Assembly (NCBI RefSeq): GCF_002368415.1
Contig: NZ_AP018290.1
Location: 6,275,614-6,339,613 of the forward strand
Source: Calothrix sp. NIES-4105
GTDB lineage: Bacteria; Cyanobacteriota; Cyanobacteriia; Cyanobacteriales; Nostocaceae
Length of the DNA: 64,000 nt
Direction: 5' to 3'
Shown: in pieces, positions 1 through 8,145 of the stretch
Layout of the letters: each line of letters begins with the position of its first letter
Position numbering within the stretch: the stretch's first letter is position 1
Position numbers and translations under genes: made by a program
The notes under the pieces: model-generated
What the model was told of the DNA's origin: nothing
The model's input: only the letters and a program-made list of their open reading frames with translations
Databases searched by the model: none

Positions 1-387
1 TTGCAAATACCTTTCGACTTCGCGTTTTGCCTTAAATACTGGTGCATCTTCGTAACCTCTATCTGCACCTAGTACAGAAATGAATACAAAATGCTCAACT
101 CCATTTGCTTTGGCTTGGTCAATAAGAGAGATATTCGCACGGTAGTCTAATGCAAGTGCGTCACCATCAGAACCATGAGTACTGATAATATATCGAACAC
201 CTTGACAAGCTTTTTGAATATCGCGCTCAAAACGTAAGTCGCCGATAAATAATTCGGCGCCTCGATGTTCTAACTCTCCATAATGCGATGTTAAACGAAC
301 GAACGCACGTACTTGTTTGTTCGATTCGCGTAAAAGTCGCACCACTCGGCGCCCGATATCACCAGTTGCTCCAGTTACCAAAAACAT
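1..387 (-). CDS. NmrA/ycf39-like SDR NAD(P)-binding protein, C-terminal part cut by window edge
   Basis: The minus strand reads from an ATG at 387 through 129 codons without a stop to the window edge, so only the N-terminal part is present. It opens with a Rossmann dinucleotide-binding motif (MFLVTGATGDIGRRVVRLL). Later segments, ELFIGDLRFERDI and EHFVFISVLGAD, fit the atypical short-chain dehydrogenases of the NmrA/ycf39 type that bind NAD(P)H and act as reductases, isomerases or redox sensors. The substrate cannot be told from this fragment. The next gene (535 onward) is divergent. The family is fairly sure; the exact role is not. Confidence 0.8.
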   Translation of the reverse strand, partial: MFLVTGATGDIGRRVVRLLRESNKQVRAFVRLTSHYGELEHRGAELFIGDLRFERDIQKACQGVRYIISTHGSDGDALALDYRANISLIDQAKANGVEHFVFISVLGADRGYEDAPVFKAKREVERYLQ

Positions 388-534
388 AAGCGTTACGGTT
401 TAGAGATTTTGGGTTTGGGGTCTTAATTAATTTTAGTAATTTGTAAAGGAATAAGCGAATGTAGGCAGCGAGTGGTTTAAGCCACAAATTATGGTTATAA
501 TATTTGGTATCACTACTTGGTTGCATATAAATGT

Positions 535-795
535 ATGGGCACAGAACGTGAAGCTATAACTATCCGTTTTCCATTTGAATTGCTTGAAAGTGCAAAAAGC
601 TTTAAAAATGATAGTGAGTCGTTCAATGACTTGGTGGTGGATGCTGTCGAGCGAGAAGTGCGACGACGCAAAGCTTGGGCTGCACACCAAAGAATTATTG
701 CCCGTAGTGAAAAAATAAAAAATAGAACAAATACACAAGTGAGTTCAGTCTCACTAATTCGCAATTTAAGAGAAGGCAGAGAACGACGTGACTAG
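535..795 (+). CDS. Antitoxin-like small protein, VapB/ribbon-helix-helix type
   Basis: An 86-residue protein starting MGTEREAITIRFPFELLESA. The start (REAITIRFPFELLESAKSF) fits a ribbon-helix-helix DNA-binding fold, with a beta strand and then a helix, and the charged C-terminal half (EREVRRRKAW onward) would wrap the toxin. I chose the ATG at 535 over an upstream in-frame TTG at 517 because the homologous-looking part begins there. Its last codons overlap the GTG start of the next gene by 8 bp, the usual arrangement of a toxin-antitoxin operon with translational coupling. By analogy with VapBC it should neutralise the PIN toxin and repress their shared promoter. The exact antitoxin subfamily is not certain. 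Confidence 0.75.
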   Translation: MGTEREAITIRFPFELLESAKSFKNDSESFNDLVVDAVEREVRRRKAWAAHQRIIARSEKIKNRTNTQVSSVSLIRNLREGRERRD

Positions 796-1225
796 AGTCC
801 TGTGTATTGATACAAGTGTTTGGATACCTTACTTAGTACCAGAACAGTATCAAGCTCAAGCCACAATAGTAATTGATGAAGCTTTGAGTCAAAATATCCG
901 TATAGTTGCTCCCACATTTGCTTGGGCAGAAGTTGGTTCGGTATTGCGAAAAAAAACTCGCGCTGGAAGCATTACTATACAGGAGGCACAAGAAATTTTT
1001 GAGGATTTTTGCGAATTACCAGTTGATTACATTGACACACAAGCAATTCGAGTTCGAGCGTGGAATATAGCAGTAGACTATGGGTTGCCGACTCTTTATG
1101 ATGCAGTGTTCTTAGCTTGTGCTGAAAGCTTTTCTGCTGAGTTTTGGACTGCGGATATAGCAATGATTAGGCAGTTAGTGCCTAGACCTTCGTATATCCA
1201 CGAATTAACTGAAATTGAGGTTTGA
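788..1225 (+). CDS. PIN-domain ribonuclease toxin, VapC-like
   Basis: A 145-residue PIN-domain protein with the expected acidic metal-binding residues in order: Asp8 in CIDTSVW, Glu48 in FAWAEVGSVL, Asp105 in LYDAVFLACAE and Asp123 in FWTAD. PIN toxins of this type are Mg-dependent ribonucleases that stop translation by cutting tRNA or rRNA. The start is a GTG at 788 inside the end of the antitoxin gene. All four catalytic positions are present, so the toxin looks intact. It converges with exonuclease III and the two stop codons are 2 bp apart. The RNA target is unknown. Confidence 0.88.
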   Translation: MTRVLCIDTSVWIPYLVPEQYQAQATIVIDEALSQNIRIVAPTFAWAEVGSVLRKKTRAGSITIQEAQEIFEDFCELPVDYIDTQAIRVRAWNIAVDYGLPTLYDAVFLACAESFSAEFWTADIAMIRQLVPRPSYIHELTEIEV

Positions 1226-1227
1226 GA

Positions 1228-2010
1228 TTAAAATTCTACGATGACTGGAGCGTGGTCGCTCGGTTTTTCTAGTTTTCTCGGCGCCTGATCAATTACACAA
1301 CTAATCGCGCGTTCGTATAGTTCGGGTGTTAAGTAGTGATGGTCGATACGCCAGCCCATGTTACGACGAAATGCCATCGCGCGATAGTCCCACCAACTGT
1401 AATGACCCGCTTCTATTGTAAATTTACGAAAAGCATCAGCAAAACCTAGTTCTAAAACTTCTTTGAGTGCTTGGCGTTCGGCATCGGATGACATAATGTG
1501 ATTTTTTATATCGGCTTTAGAGTGAATATCCTTGTTTTCAAGCGCAATATTAAAGTCACCACACATACAAATGTTAGGGTTTTGTGACAATAAGACTTGC
1601 AGGTAGTTTCGCAGTACGGTTAGCCAACGCAGTTTAAATTCGTATTTGTCGCAACCAACTTCGGAGCCGTTAGGTACATAAAGATTTAAAATTCGATAAG
1701 AGTCAATTACACCCGTGATTACTCGTTTTTGTTCGTCCCATATTGGTTCTAGTTCGGGCAGTAGACTTGTAAACCCGGTACTGACTTGTTGAAGTGGCTT
1801 TTTACTGAGTATGGCAACTCCGTTATAAGATTTTTGTCCATATATATAGGAATGATAATTTAGTGCTTCAAACTGAGCGTGGGGAAAGTCTTTATCTACA
1901 ACTTTGGTTTCTTGGAGGCAAAGCACGTCAACAGGGTTTTGTTCTAGCCAGTTGACGACATGTTCTAGACGTGTACGAATTGAGTTAACGTTCCAGGTAG
2001 CAATTTTCAT
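1228..2010 (-). CDS. xth: Exonuclease III / AP endonuclease
   Basis: A 260-residue member of the exonuclease III (ExoA/Xth) family, which cuts DNA 5' of abasic sites and has 3'-5' exonuclease and 3'-phosphatase activity in base excision repair. All family motifs are visible: MKIATWNVNSIR at 1-12, LQETK with metal ligand Glu34, Tyr111 in LYVPNG, GDFNIA with Asp152 and Asn154, RIDHHYL with Asp223, and SDHAPV with Asp252 and His253 at the C terminus. Length is normal for the family. It is a cytoplasmic single-gene unit, convergent with the toxin gene. Confidence 0.96.
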   Translation of the reverse strand: MKIATWNVNSIRTRLEHVVNWLEQNPVDVLCLQETKVVDKDFPHAQFEALNYHSYIYGQKSYNGVAILSKKPLQQVSTGFTSLLPELEPIWDEQKRVITGVIDSYRILNLYVPNGSEVGCDKYEFKLRWLTVLRNYLQVLLSQNPNICMCGDFNIALENKDIHSKADIKNHIMSSDAERQALKEVLELGFADAFRKFTIEAGHYSWWDYRAMAFRRNMGWRIDHHYLTPELYERAISCVIDQAPRKLEKPSDHAPVIVEF

Positions 2011-2491
2011 AATTTTTTAAGTAGAAATCTATAAAAGCTACTTATGTTACAAAATGTTAATTAAGTTTTGTGACTCGTATTACTGAATATTAATTTATTT
2101 TTATAAAGTTATATGTTTTTTCGTAGTGTTTATTGATTATAGGTGCAAGCCTTTAAGCGTGAAGGTTTTTGCAATGCTAGATAACATTGGCGCCGAATCA
2201 TGGTTCTTGTGGTTTAACCTCGATTATCATATTACTTTCAATGATCCCCAGGATAGATGAAACCAATTCATTATTGATTGTAATCTTATAAATGTAGTTA
2301 CCTAATGATTAATGACTGGTGTTTAGAAGAAGTTAATCCATGTTGTCAAGTACGGTTAACCGGAAAATAATACTTTCTAGTTGGCACCTTGATTTGATGT
2401 AAACTTCAGATGGGTGAGTATAAATGCTCTACCATAACATCTGAATATAAGTCCTGAACACGGGGCTTTTTCACCTGAACCAAAACAAGTT
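2011..2491. other. 481-bp intergenic region between two divergent genes
   Basis: This AT-rich spacer separates the 5' ends of xth and the glycosyltransferase gene, so it should hold both promoters. I see one GGCGCC at about 2190, but no open reading frame, no strong hairpin with a T run, and no GTA-N8-TAC site. Nothing further can be supported. Confidence 0.6.
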
Positions 2492-3562
2492 ATGAAAATC
2501 GCTCAAGTAGCTCCCTTATGGGAACGAGTTCCACCTCCGACTTACGGAGGCATCGAACTGGTAGTGAGTCGTCTAACAGATGAACTAGTACGTCGAGGCC
2601 ATGATGTTACTTTGTTCGCGTCAGGAGATTCATACACCGAAGCGAAGCTCGAAGCAATATGTCCACGTGCATTACGTTTAGACCCTAATTTTCGGGAATA
2701 TTCGGCATATGAGACGCTCGAACTTAGCCAAGTTTATCAGTGCGCTGGGGAATTCGATATTATTCACTCTCATGTAGGGGTTCCGGCATTACTAAGCGCT
2801 CATTTTGTACCAACACCAACGGTACATACTTTACATGGCAGTTTTAATAGTGAAAATATAAAGGTTTTCACCCATCACAAAAAGCAACCATTCGTTAGCA
2901 TTAGCAACACACAGCGTACTCTAGACCTTAATTACGTTCGCACAGTTTACAACGGTATTAACCCCGACGATTATCCATTTGTTGCTCAACCACTGGAAAC
3001 AAAGCCTTATTTAGCATTCTTAGGACGCTTTTCACCCGAAAAAGGACCGCAACATGCAATCGCTATCGCACGCGCGACTGGATGGCACCTAAAAATGGCA
3101 GGAAAAGTTGATGTGGCAGATACAGAGTTCTTTGAACGTGAGATTGCTCCACATATTGACGGTGAGCAGATCGAGTTTCTTGGAGAAGTCGGTAACTCTG
3201 AGAAAGTAGAACTTCTAGGAAATGCTAAAGTTGCACTTTTTCCAATTACATGGCAAGAACCTTTCGGTTTAGTAATGATTGAATCAATGGCAACTGGTAC
3301 GCCAGTGATTGCAACGAATATGGGCGCCGTACCAGAAGTTATTGTTCATGGAGTGACTGGAATGGTGTGTAATAGTTACGAGGAAATAGCAGCAATGCTT
3401 CCACAAGCACTACAACTTAATCGTCATGACTGTCGTAAACATGTAGAAAATAACTTTAGCGTGGCTCGCATGGTTGATGGGTACGAGAAGGTCTACGAAA
3501 AAATCATTCAAGATCGGATTAATCAGAACGGACGTATTCACGCAGCCCAAATTGCATTTTAA
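2492..3562 (+). CDS. Glycosyltransferase family 4 (GT-B fold)
   Basis: A 356-residue glycosyltransferase. The N-terminal half has the PTYGGIELVVSRLTDELVRRGHDVTLFASG signature, given here as two pieces of one acceptor-binding lobe (PTYGGIELVV, then RRGHDVTLFASG). The C-terminal half has the donor-binding E-x7-E motif, with Glu256 and Glu264 in EPFGLVMIE, preceded by LAFLGRFSPEKG. Such retaining GT4 enzymes move a sugar from a nucleotide-sugar to lipid, polysaccharide or small-molecule acceptors. No membrane segment is seen, so it is likely cytosolic or peripheral. No polysaccharide cluster is nearby, so the acceptor is unknown. The small zinc-ribbon gene follows by 66 bp. Confidence 0.9.
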   Translation: MKIAQVAPLWERVPPPTYGGIELVVSRLTDELVRRGHDVTLFASGDSYTEAKLEAICPRALRLDPNFREYSAYETLELSQVYQCAGEFDIIHSHVGVPALLSAHFVPTPTVHTLHGSFNSENIKVFTHHKKQPFVSISNTQRTLDLNYVRTVYNGINPDDYPFVAQPLETKPYLAFLGRFSPEKGPQHAIAIARATGWHLKMAGKVDVADTEFFEREIAPHIDGEQIEFLGEVGNSEKVELLGNAKVALFPITWQEPFGLVMIESMATGTPVIATNMGAVPEVIVHGVTGMVCNSYEEIAAMLPQALQLNRHDCRKHVENNFSVARMVDGYEKVYEKIIQDRINQNGRIHAAQIAF

Positions 3563-3628
3563 TAAGTCGCGGTGCATAGCACATTAAATCAACACAATCA
3601 ACACAAAGTTTAAAAGGAGTACAATAGT

Positions 3629-3814
3629 ATGACTATGAGATCCAGCAGTTGCCCCTGTTGCGGTAGTTCCATGCTGTTGCGTCACATTCGCCACGGTAAA
3701 GTCTACTGGTTATGTCAATCTTGTCGTCAAGAGGTTTCGTTACTAACAGTTAACCGCACGTCTACAGGAGAGACTCGGAACCTCGGAGTTGTTTCGCAGC
3801 CTGCTTCGCCTTGA
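3629..3814 (+). CDS. Small zinc-ribbon protein
   Basis: A 61-residue protein with two paired-cysteine knuckles (CPCCGSSMLLRHI, then YWLCQSCRQEV) and then a serine/threonine-rich tail. The spacing suggests one zinc ion held by four cysteines. An AAGGAG ribosome-binding site lies about 11 bases before the ATG. A second member of the same family lies at 31823-32038 in this window and shares CPCC, LLRHI, the YW(L/R)C core and a (Q/H)C knuckle followed by Q-E. Neither has a recognisable catalytic domain. The function is unknown; nucleic-acid or protein binding is the obvious guess for a ribbon of this size. Confidence 0.7.
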   Translation: MTMRSSSCPCCGSSMLLRHIRHGKVYWLCQSCRQEVSLLTVNRTSTGETRNLGVVSQPASP

Positions 3815-3899
3815 GTTGGCAGTTTAATTACAGGATTAGACGCGCGCACTAAACAATAAGTTCCCAATTTTTTAATTTTTTTTCACCTTTGCCAATTTC

Positions 3900-4071
3900 G
3901 TAGAGACGCGATTTTGTAGAGACGCGATTTCGTAAAGACGTGATTTTGTAGAGACGCGATTTTGTAGAGACGCGATTTTGTAGAGACGCGATTTTGTAGA
4001 GACGCGATTTTGTAGAGACGCGATTTTGTAGAGACGCGATTTTGTAGAGACGCGAAATTTCGCGTCTCTAC
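3900..4071. repeat. Tandem 16-bp repeat array ending in a perfect 28-bp palindrome
   Basis: Nine head-to-tail units of GTAGAGACGCGATTTT start at 3900 and recur every 16 bp. The third unit carries two changes (GTAAAGACGTG). The tenth unit, at 4044, runs into a perfect 28-bp inverted repeat whose arms are GTAGAGACGCGAAA and its complement (4044-4071). The palindrome belongs to an interspersed family found at eight other places in this window, so the array looks like amplification of one arm of such an element. It fills most of the 311-bp gap between the zinc-ribbon gene and the alcohol dehydrogenase. Confidence 0.95.
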
Positions 4072-4125
4072 AGTGTCCCTGGTAAAATAAGGTGAGGCAA
4101 ATTTAGATTGCGCGAGGACTAGGAC

Positions 4126-5151
4126 TTGCTTGCTGCTTTACTTTATGGTCAAGAAGATTTACGGTTGGAACAAGTTAGCGACCCGCTACCTGATGCAGGT
4201 GAGGTTGTAATTAAAGTACATGCTGCAACAACTTGTGGCACTGACTTAAAGGTATGGAGGAATGGTGGTCATGCCAAAATGCTTAAACCTCCTACTTTAT
4301 TTGGTCATGAGGCAGCAGGAGAAATTGTTGCAGTTGGTGCAGGTGTGACTAAATGGAAGGTTGGTGACGCTGTGGTTGCTAATAATTCGGCGCCATGTGG
4401 TCACTGTTTTTTTTGTCTACGCCGCGAATATTCGCTTTGCCCTAATTTAACGTGGAATAACGGCACGTTCGCACAATATCTTAAAATTCCTGCAAAGATT
4501 GTTCAACATAATTTACTATTAATTCCTGATATAGCATACGAACTTGCAGCAATGACAGAACCGTTAGCATGTGTACTGCATGGTATCGCGCGCTCGAATG
4601 TTAAGCCTGGTGATAGAGTTGTTTTACTTGGTGATGGCGCCATTGGTTTAATGTTTGTTGCTAAACTTGTATTAGATGGTTCACAAGTATTAGTATTTGG
4701 TGGTAATGATAAAAGATTAGAAATAGCTACTAAACTTGGGGCAGCACAGACTTTTAATTATCATCAGGTTCAGGATATTCCAAGTTTGGTGAAAGAATTA
4801 ACAGATGGTTATGGTGCTGATATCGTGATTGAGGCAACAGGAGACAAAAGTGTTTGGGAGACAGCAATCGCTTGTGCCCGTCCCGGTGCCACTGTAAACT
4901 TATTTGGCGGATGTCCTAAGAATACGAATATTTCTGTAAGTACAGAGCAGTTACACTATAGCGAACTGACAATTAAAGGTGTATTTCATAACACCCCATA
5001 TTTTGTACGTGAAGCGCTTTCACTAATTGCAAGCCGCAAAATAATGTTTGAATGGCTGATTAGCGAACGGCGCCCTTTAAAAGATTTGGAGCAAGTGTTC
5101 GTAGATATGCGTGAGCGTAAAGTAATTAAAGTCGCAATACAGCCAGATTAA
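4126..5151 (+). CDS. Zinc-dependent alcohol dehydrogenase, MDR family
   Basis: A 341-residue medium-chain dehydrogenase. Catalytic zinc ligands are visible as Cys37 (TTCGTD), His61 and Glu62 (GHEAAGE) and Glu145 (TEPLACV). The structural zinc lobe is Cys91, Cys94, Cys97 and Cys105. The nucleotide-binding glycine motif is GDGAIG at 169-174. The family oxidises alcohols or polyols with NAD(P), for example sorbitol or threonine dehydrogenases; the substrate cannot be named here. The start is a TTG at 4126; I found no better ATG. The gene stands alone after the 16-bp repeat array. Confidence 0.9.
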   Translation: MLAALLYGQEDLRLEQVSDPLPDAGEVVIKVHAATTCGTDLKVWRNGGHAKMLKPPTLFGHEAAGEIVAVGAGVTKWKVGDAVVANNSAPCGHCFFCLRREYSLCPNLTWNNGTFAQYLKIPAKIVQHNLLLIPDIAYELAAMTEPLACVLHGIARSNVKPGDRVVLLGDGAIGLMFVAKLVLDGSQVLVFGGNDKRLEIATKLGAAQTFNYHQVQDIPSLVKELTDGYGADIVIEATGDKSVWETAIACARPGATVNLFGGCPKNTNISVSTEQLHYSELTIKGVFHNTPYFVREALSLIASRKIMFEWLISERRPLKDLEQVFVDMRERKVIKVAIQPD

Positions 5152-5294
5152 TGCGCTCGTGTAAACTAGAATAAGATTAGTACAAAAGATGCAGTAAGAT
5201 TAATTTTTTGTTGTGAAAAGTAACTTTTGTAAGCTTTTGTGTCAATTTAGTTCAGAATGTTCGGTAAACACCCCCTGTAAAACCCGTTGGTCCC

Positions 5295-6356
5295 ATGTCT
5301 CGAAAATCTTCACCAACCATAAAACGCGCTCCTAGCACTACCACTACCGCAACTCTGGCGCCGAGTGAAGTTCACTTGCGTTTGGAAGGTCTTGAAGTCG
5401 AACACCAAAAGCTGCTTAAGCAAATAAAGAAGAAACGCGCGGAGTTAGATAAATTTATTGAACAAATGCGTACTGTTGCTAGTGAGGTGTTTAGTCGAGC
5501 AACTCCAAATTTTCAGAAGATAGCACTTCTTAATCAAGAAATTCACACTATCTTTAATGAGATATTTAAAAATAAAAAGCTGAATAAACAGAATCGTAAG
5601 AAAGTTGAAGAAATATATCGTACTTTACAATATGCAGAAATAATTAGTCCTCAGCCCATTCAAGAAGAAATAGAAATTGATGAGCAATTTAATGGTGACG
5701 AAGATTTTAATAAGTCAAATCAATCACACCATCAACACTATTATTACCAATCAGATTCAGATGCAGAATCTCCATCGGCAGGTCGCAGTGAATCTTCTAA
5801 AAAAATCCGTCATATATTTTTGCGGTTAGCTGAAATATTTCATCCAGACAAAGCTAGTGACAGTGAAACCCAAGAACGTCACACAGAGATAATGAAAGAG
5901 ATAAATCGAGCTTATACTGAAGGTGATTTAGCAAGACTTTTAGAGATTGAGCAGCAGTATCAAGTAGGGGAACAGATTGATAGTAGCAGTGAAGATGATT
6001 TAAGTCGCAAGTGTTTACGCATCGAGCAGCAAAATGGAGTACTCAAAACGCAATTTGAGAGTTTGAAACGCTCACTTAGAGAAGCGAAAAAGACACCTCA
6101 AGGAGGTATGGTGACAGACTTCCGAAAATTTAGAAAACAAGGAGTTGAGCCGCTTGATACAATTACTGAACAACTCGAACATCAGATTAATATAATTTCT
6201 CAGATACGTGATTACGCTCAAGACTTTAACCAAAGTAGGATTAGTGTAAAGGACTTTCTGCGTGGCCCTGAAATTTTACGCTCCTTGGAGCGAGAAATGA
6301 TGGAAGAACTCTTAGAAGACATGTTTGATGATTTTGATGGTTACGTGAGGTATTGA
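5295..6356 (+). CDS. Coiled-coil protein with a central J-domain
   Basis: A 353-residue protein. Residues 25-110 are charged and predicted helical or coiled coil. A low-complexity His/Tyr/Ser/Asp stretch follows at 143-170. A J-domain then shows the hallmark His-Pro-Asp at 183-185 within FLRLAEIFHPDKASD, and a second helical region runs to a Glu/Asp-rich C terminus. J-domains stimulate Hsp70 ATPase activity. The usual Gly/Phe and zinc-finger regions of DnaJ are missing, so this is a class C co-chaperone. It may serve a specialised client or one of the Hsp70s, for example the one at 35336. It is followed by a terminator. Confidence 0.82.
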   Translation: MSRKSSPTIKRAPSTTTTATLAPSEVHLRLEGLEVEHQKLLKQIKKKRAELDKFIEQMRTVASEVFSRATPNFQKIALLNQEIHTIFNEIFKNKKLNKQNRKKVEEIYRTLQYAEIISPQPIQEEIEIDEQFNGDEDFNKSNQSHHQHYYYQSDSDAESPSAGRSESSKKIRHIFLRLAEIFHPDKASDSETQERHTEIMKEINRAYTEGDLARLLEIEQQYQVGEQIDSSSEDDLSRKCLRIEQQNGVLKTQFESLKRSLREAKKTPQGGMVTDFRKFRKQGVEPLDTITEQLEHQINIISQIRDYAQDFNQSRISVKDFLRGPEILRSLEREMMEELLEDMFDDFDGYVRY

Positions 6357-6412
6357 TAGTCTTCTCAGGGGTGCTATAATTCATCTACCCTAAATTATTG
6401 CATATGTTCTGG

Positions 6413-6436
6413 GGCAGGCTATTGAGTCTGCCTTTT
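6413..6436 (+). terminator. Probable Rho-independent terminator
   Basis: A short stem GGCAGGC / GTCTGCC with a 6-base loop is followed by TTTT, 57 bp after the J-domain gene stop. Position and form fit termination of that gene. Confidence 0.7.
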
Positions 6437-6487
6437 CGTTTAATTATTTATATTGCTATTTAGTTATTTAGTAATAAAATGTGTAAA

Positions 6488-6540
6488 CGTTGGGTTTTCA
6501 TAAGCGATAACTCCGAAGGGCGTTCCTCGACCCAACCTAC
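6488..6540. repeat. Interspersed GTTGGGTT...AACCCAACCTAC repeat
   Basis: The arms GTTGGGTT and AACCCAACCTAC (imperfect complements) flank a short middle. The 23-bp stretch beginning TTGGGTTTTCATAAGCG also occurs exactly in the copy at 39352-39477. A related copy lies at 15829-15882. All are intergenic, which fits a short non-coding interspersed element. Confidence 0.75.
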
Positions 6541-6639
6541 GGGTGTGTGAAGTGAATTCTATCAAAAAAGGGAAAACTAATATTACCCCATATTTATACC
6601 AGGGGTGTCTCAGTATAATCCCTGAATTGATAAAGAGAT

Positions 6640-7233
6640 ATGAAAATGCTAAACAAGCGACTAATTTGTTGGTTATTACCTTTTACGTTTTTAGCTTTTA
6701 CCGATAATGCGTTAGCGTTACCTGGGCAAAGTACTGAAGAGGTAGGCGCCTGGTTGAAAGGACATGCGACGCTCAAACCAAACAGGGGTGAACGTTTCTT
6801 TATCCAAAGGAGCGATACTGCAGCACAGCGCTTTACTTTCCAAGCATCTGTACTACCTCCAGGCGCCGTTGGCTTTTTAAGAGACCGTAGTAAAATACGC
6901 ACTGAACGACTAGCGATGTATGATGCCATCAACGGCATGAGCTTCGAGCGTTTGCAGGAGTCGTTACGGGTAATTTATGGTTTAGATATATACCAAGATT
7001 TCAAACGCGCGCAGGTAATTTATGAGTATCCAAATGAAAGTGCAATAAATTCAGCACGTTTAGCAAGAACTCCGATTCGCGAAGCATTGCGGGGACAATT
7101 AAGAATGGGCGACCGCTTTGCTTACTGGATAGAAATTGCTAAACCCAAAGATGGTAAAGCTTTTACAGGTCAAATGACTGTACTGCTAAAAAGCGATATC
7201 GATAAACTTGAAGCAGAACTGAGAAATCGGTAA
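6640..7233 (+). CDS. Secreted protein of unknown function
   Basis: A 197-residue protein with an N-terminal signal peptide (basic KMLNKR, hydrophobic core to about residue 22, then ADN/ALA-type cleavage region near LALPGQ). The mature part has repeated arginines and the segment GDRFAYWIEIAKP near the C terminus. I do not recognise a family. It probably acts in the periplasm or outside the cell. It overlaps no other gene, and a palindrome begins one base after its stop and may serve as its terminator. Confidence 0.65.
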   Translation: MKMLNKRLICWLLPFTFLAFTDNALALPGQSTEEVGAWLKGHATLKPNRGERFFIQRSDTAAQRFTFQASVLPPGAVGFLRDRSKIRTERLAMYDAINGMSFERLQESLRVIYGLDIYQDFKRAQVIYEYPNESAINSARLARTPIREALRGQLRMGDRFAYWIEIAKPKDGKAFTGQMTVLLKSDIDKLEAELRNR

Positions 7234-7261
7234 GTAGAGACGTGACATGTCACGTCTGTAC
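7234..7261. repeat. GTAGAGAC-family palindrome
   Basis: GTAGAGACGTGACA is followed by its near-complement TGTCACGTCTGTAC, with one mismatch. It starts directly after the stop codon at 7231-7233. The centre GTGACATGTCAC differs from other family members but remains palindromic. Confidence 0.9.
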
Positions 7262-7699
7262 AGTCGGCGCGGAGGCGCGTCGGGGCGGGTTAACCAAAAT
7301 TTCCCGTTATTTACCAGGATGTAGGTAAACCCGCCCGTACAGTCGGCGCGGAGTTAAGTCGGTTGGGTGTAAGCAAAGCTTTCCCGCAGGGTAGCGTTGG
7401 CAGAACCCAACATCTTTTTGATATTTTTGTCTACCAATGGTGGACATTTTTGTACAAAATGACTCATCTGTGATTAATAAAGTATTTTATATAACCTAAA
7501 TACTTTAAATTCCGTAATAATATTGGGTAAATATCGCCTTTTTAGATTGCCTGTAAGTATAGATTTTAACTACGCAATATTTAACTTCAGCTTAAATAGA
7601 TGATATTTATACATTATAGGCGCCAACCTACATAACAAACTCTTAACTTCTTCCACTCCTCAGCACTCATCACGAGCGCACGAGCGCACGAGCGCACTT
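7262..7699. other. Repeat-rich intergenic region with octamer repeats
   Basis: The motif ACAGTCGGCGCGGAG occurs twice (about 7260 and 7338), flanking an inverted pair GGGCGGGTTAA / GTAAACCCGCCC. A GTTGGGTG...AACCCAAC pair follows. At 7673-7698 the octamer CGAGCGCA is repeated three times just past the end of the next (minus-strand) gene, next to CAGCACTCAT as in other STRR arrays of this window. No coding sequence is visible. Confidence 0.7.
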
Positions 7700-8044
7700 T
7701 TAACTATTCTGCCACGTTCCAGAAAAAATGCTTTCGCAGGCTGCGGAAATTCTTAGTAAATCTTCTTTGAATAAGGGAGGCCAGTCAATACCGTTTTTAC
7801 GACCAAGAGTAAATAACTGCTGTGTTCTTATAGATAGTAAATATAAAGCATAAGCGAGTTCACGGTCTAAAGTGGTTACTTCTTTAAGACCTTCAAATGC
7901 GACTTTCAAAGCTAATAGTACTGATGTTATCTGACCTGGAACAGGGGGTTTACCCTGCTGCATTCGTGTCAGCAAGGCATCTGGATGGTAATCGTTTGTA
8001 ATCGCTTGGTCGATAAGGACTTTGCGCGCGGTGTCGTAATTCAT
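7700..8044 (-). CDS. Conserved cyanobacterial protein of unknown function
   Basis: A 114-residue soluble, mostly helical protein beginning MNYDTARKVLIDQAITNDY, with a conserved-looking core QQGKPPVPGQITSVLLALK and a C-terminal segment WPPLFKEDLLRISAACESIF. I recognise the pattern as a widespread small cyanobacterial protein with no tested role that I can name. I chose the ATG at 8044; an upstream in-frame extension (to 8083) would run through the stem-loop described at 8075-8104. It lies downstream of vipp1 on the same strand but beyond a terminator. Confidence 0.7.
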   Translation of the reverse strand: MNYDTARKVLIDQAITNDYHPDALLTRMQQGKPPVPGQITSVLLALKVAFEGLKEVTTLDRELAYALYLLSIRTQQLFTLGRKNGIDWPPLFKEDLLRISAACESIFSGTWQNS

Positions 8045-8074
8045 ATATTTAAGATTACCGCAATTAAGATAACA

Positions 8075-8104
8075 AAATCCCACAAATACAAATTTGCGGG
8101 ATTT
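8075..8104 (-). terminator. Terminator of vipp1
   Basis: A stem of about 13 bp (AAATCCCGCAAAT pairing with ATTTGTGGGATTT on the minus strand, one mismatch) with a 4-base loop is followed by a T-rich run. It lies 40 bp after the vipp1 stop and just before the next gene. Confidence 0.8.
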
Positions 8105-8145
8105 ATAAGTGGAATATTTTGTAAGGATATAATTTGTATATATTC

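Noticed and set aside
433-738. Minus-strand frame of 101 codons
   Set aside because: It overlaps the antitoxin gene, has no family features and lies in the complement of coding sequence.
3900-4071. CRISPR-like regular repeats
   Set aside because: The 16-bp units are head to tail without unique spacers, and the array is explained by one arm of the interspersed palindrome.
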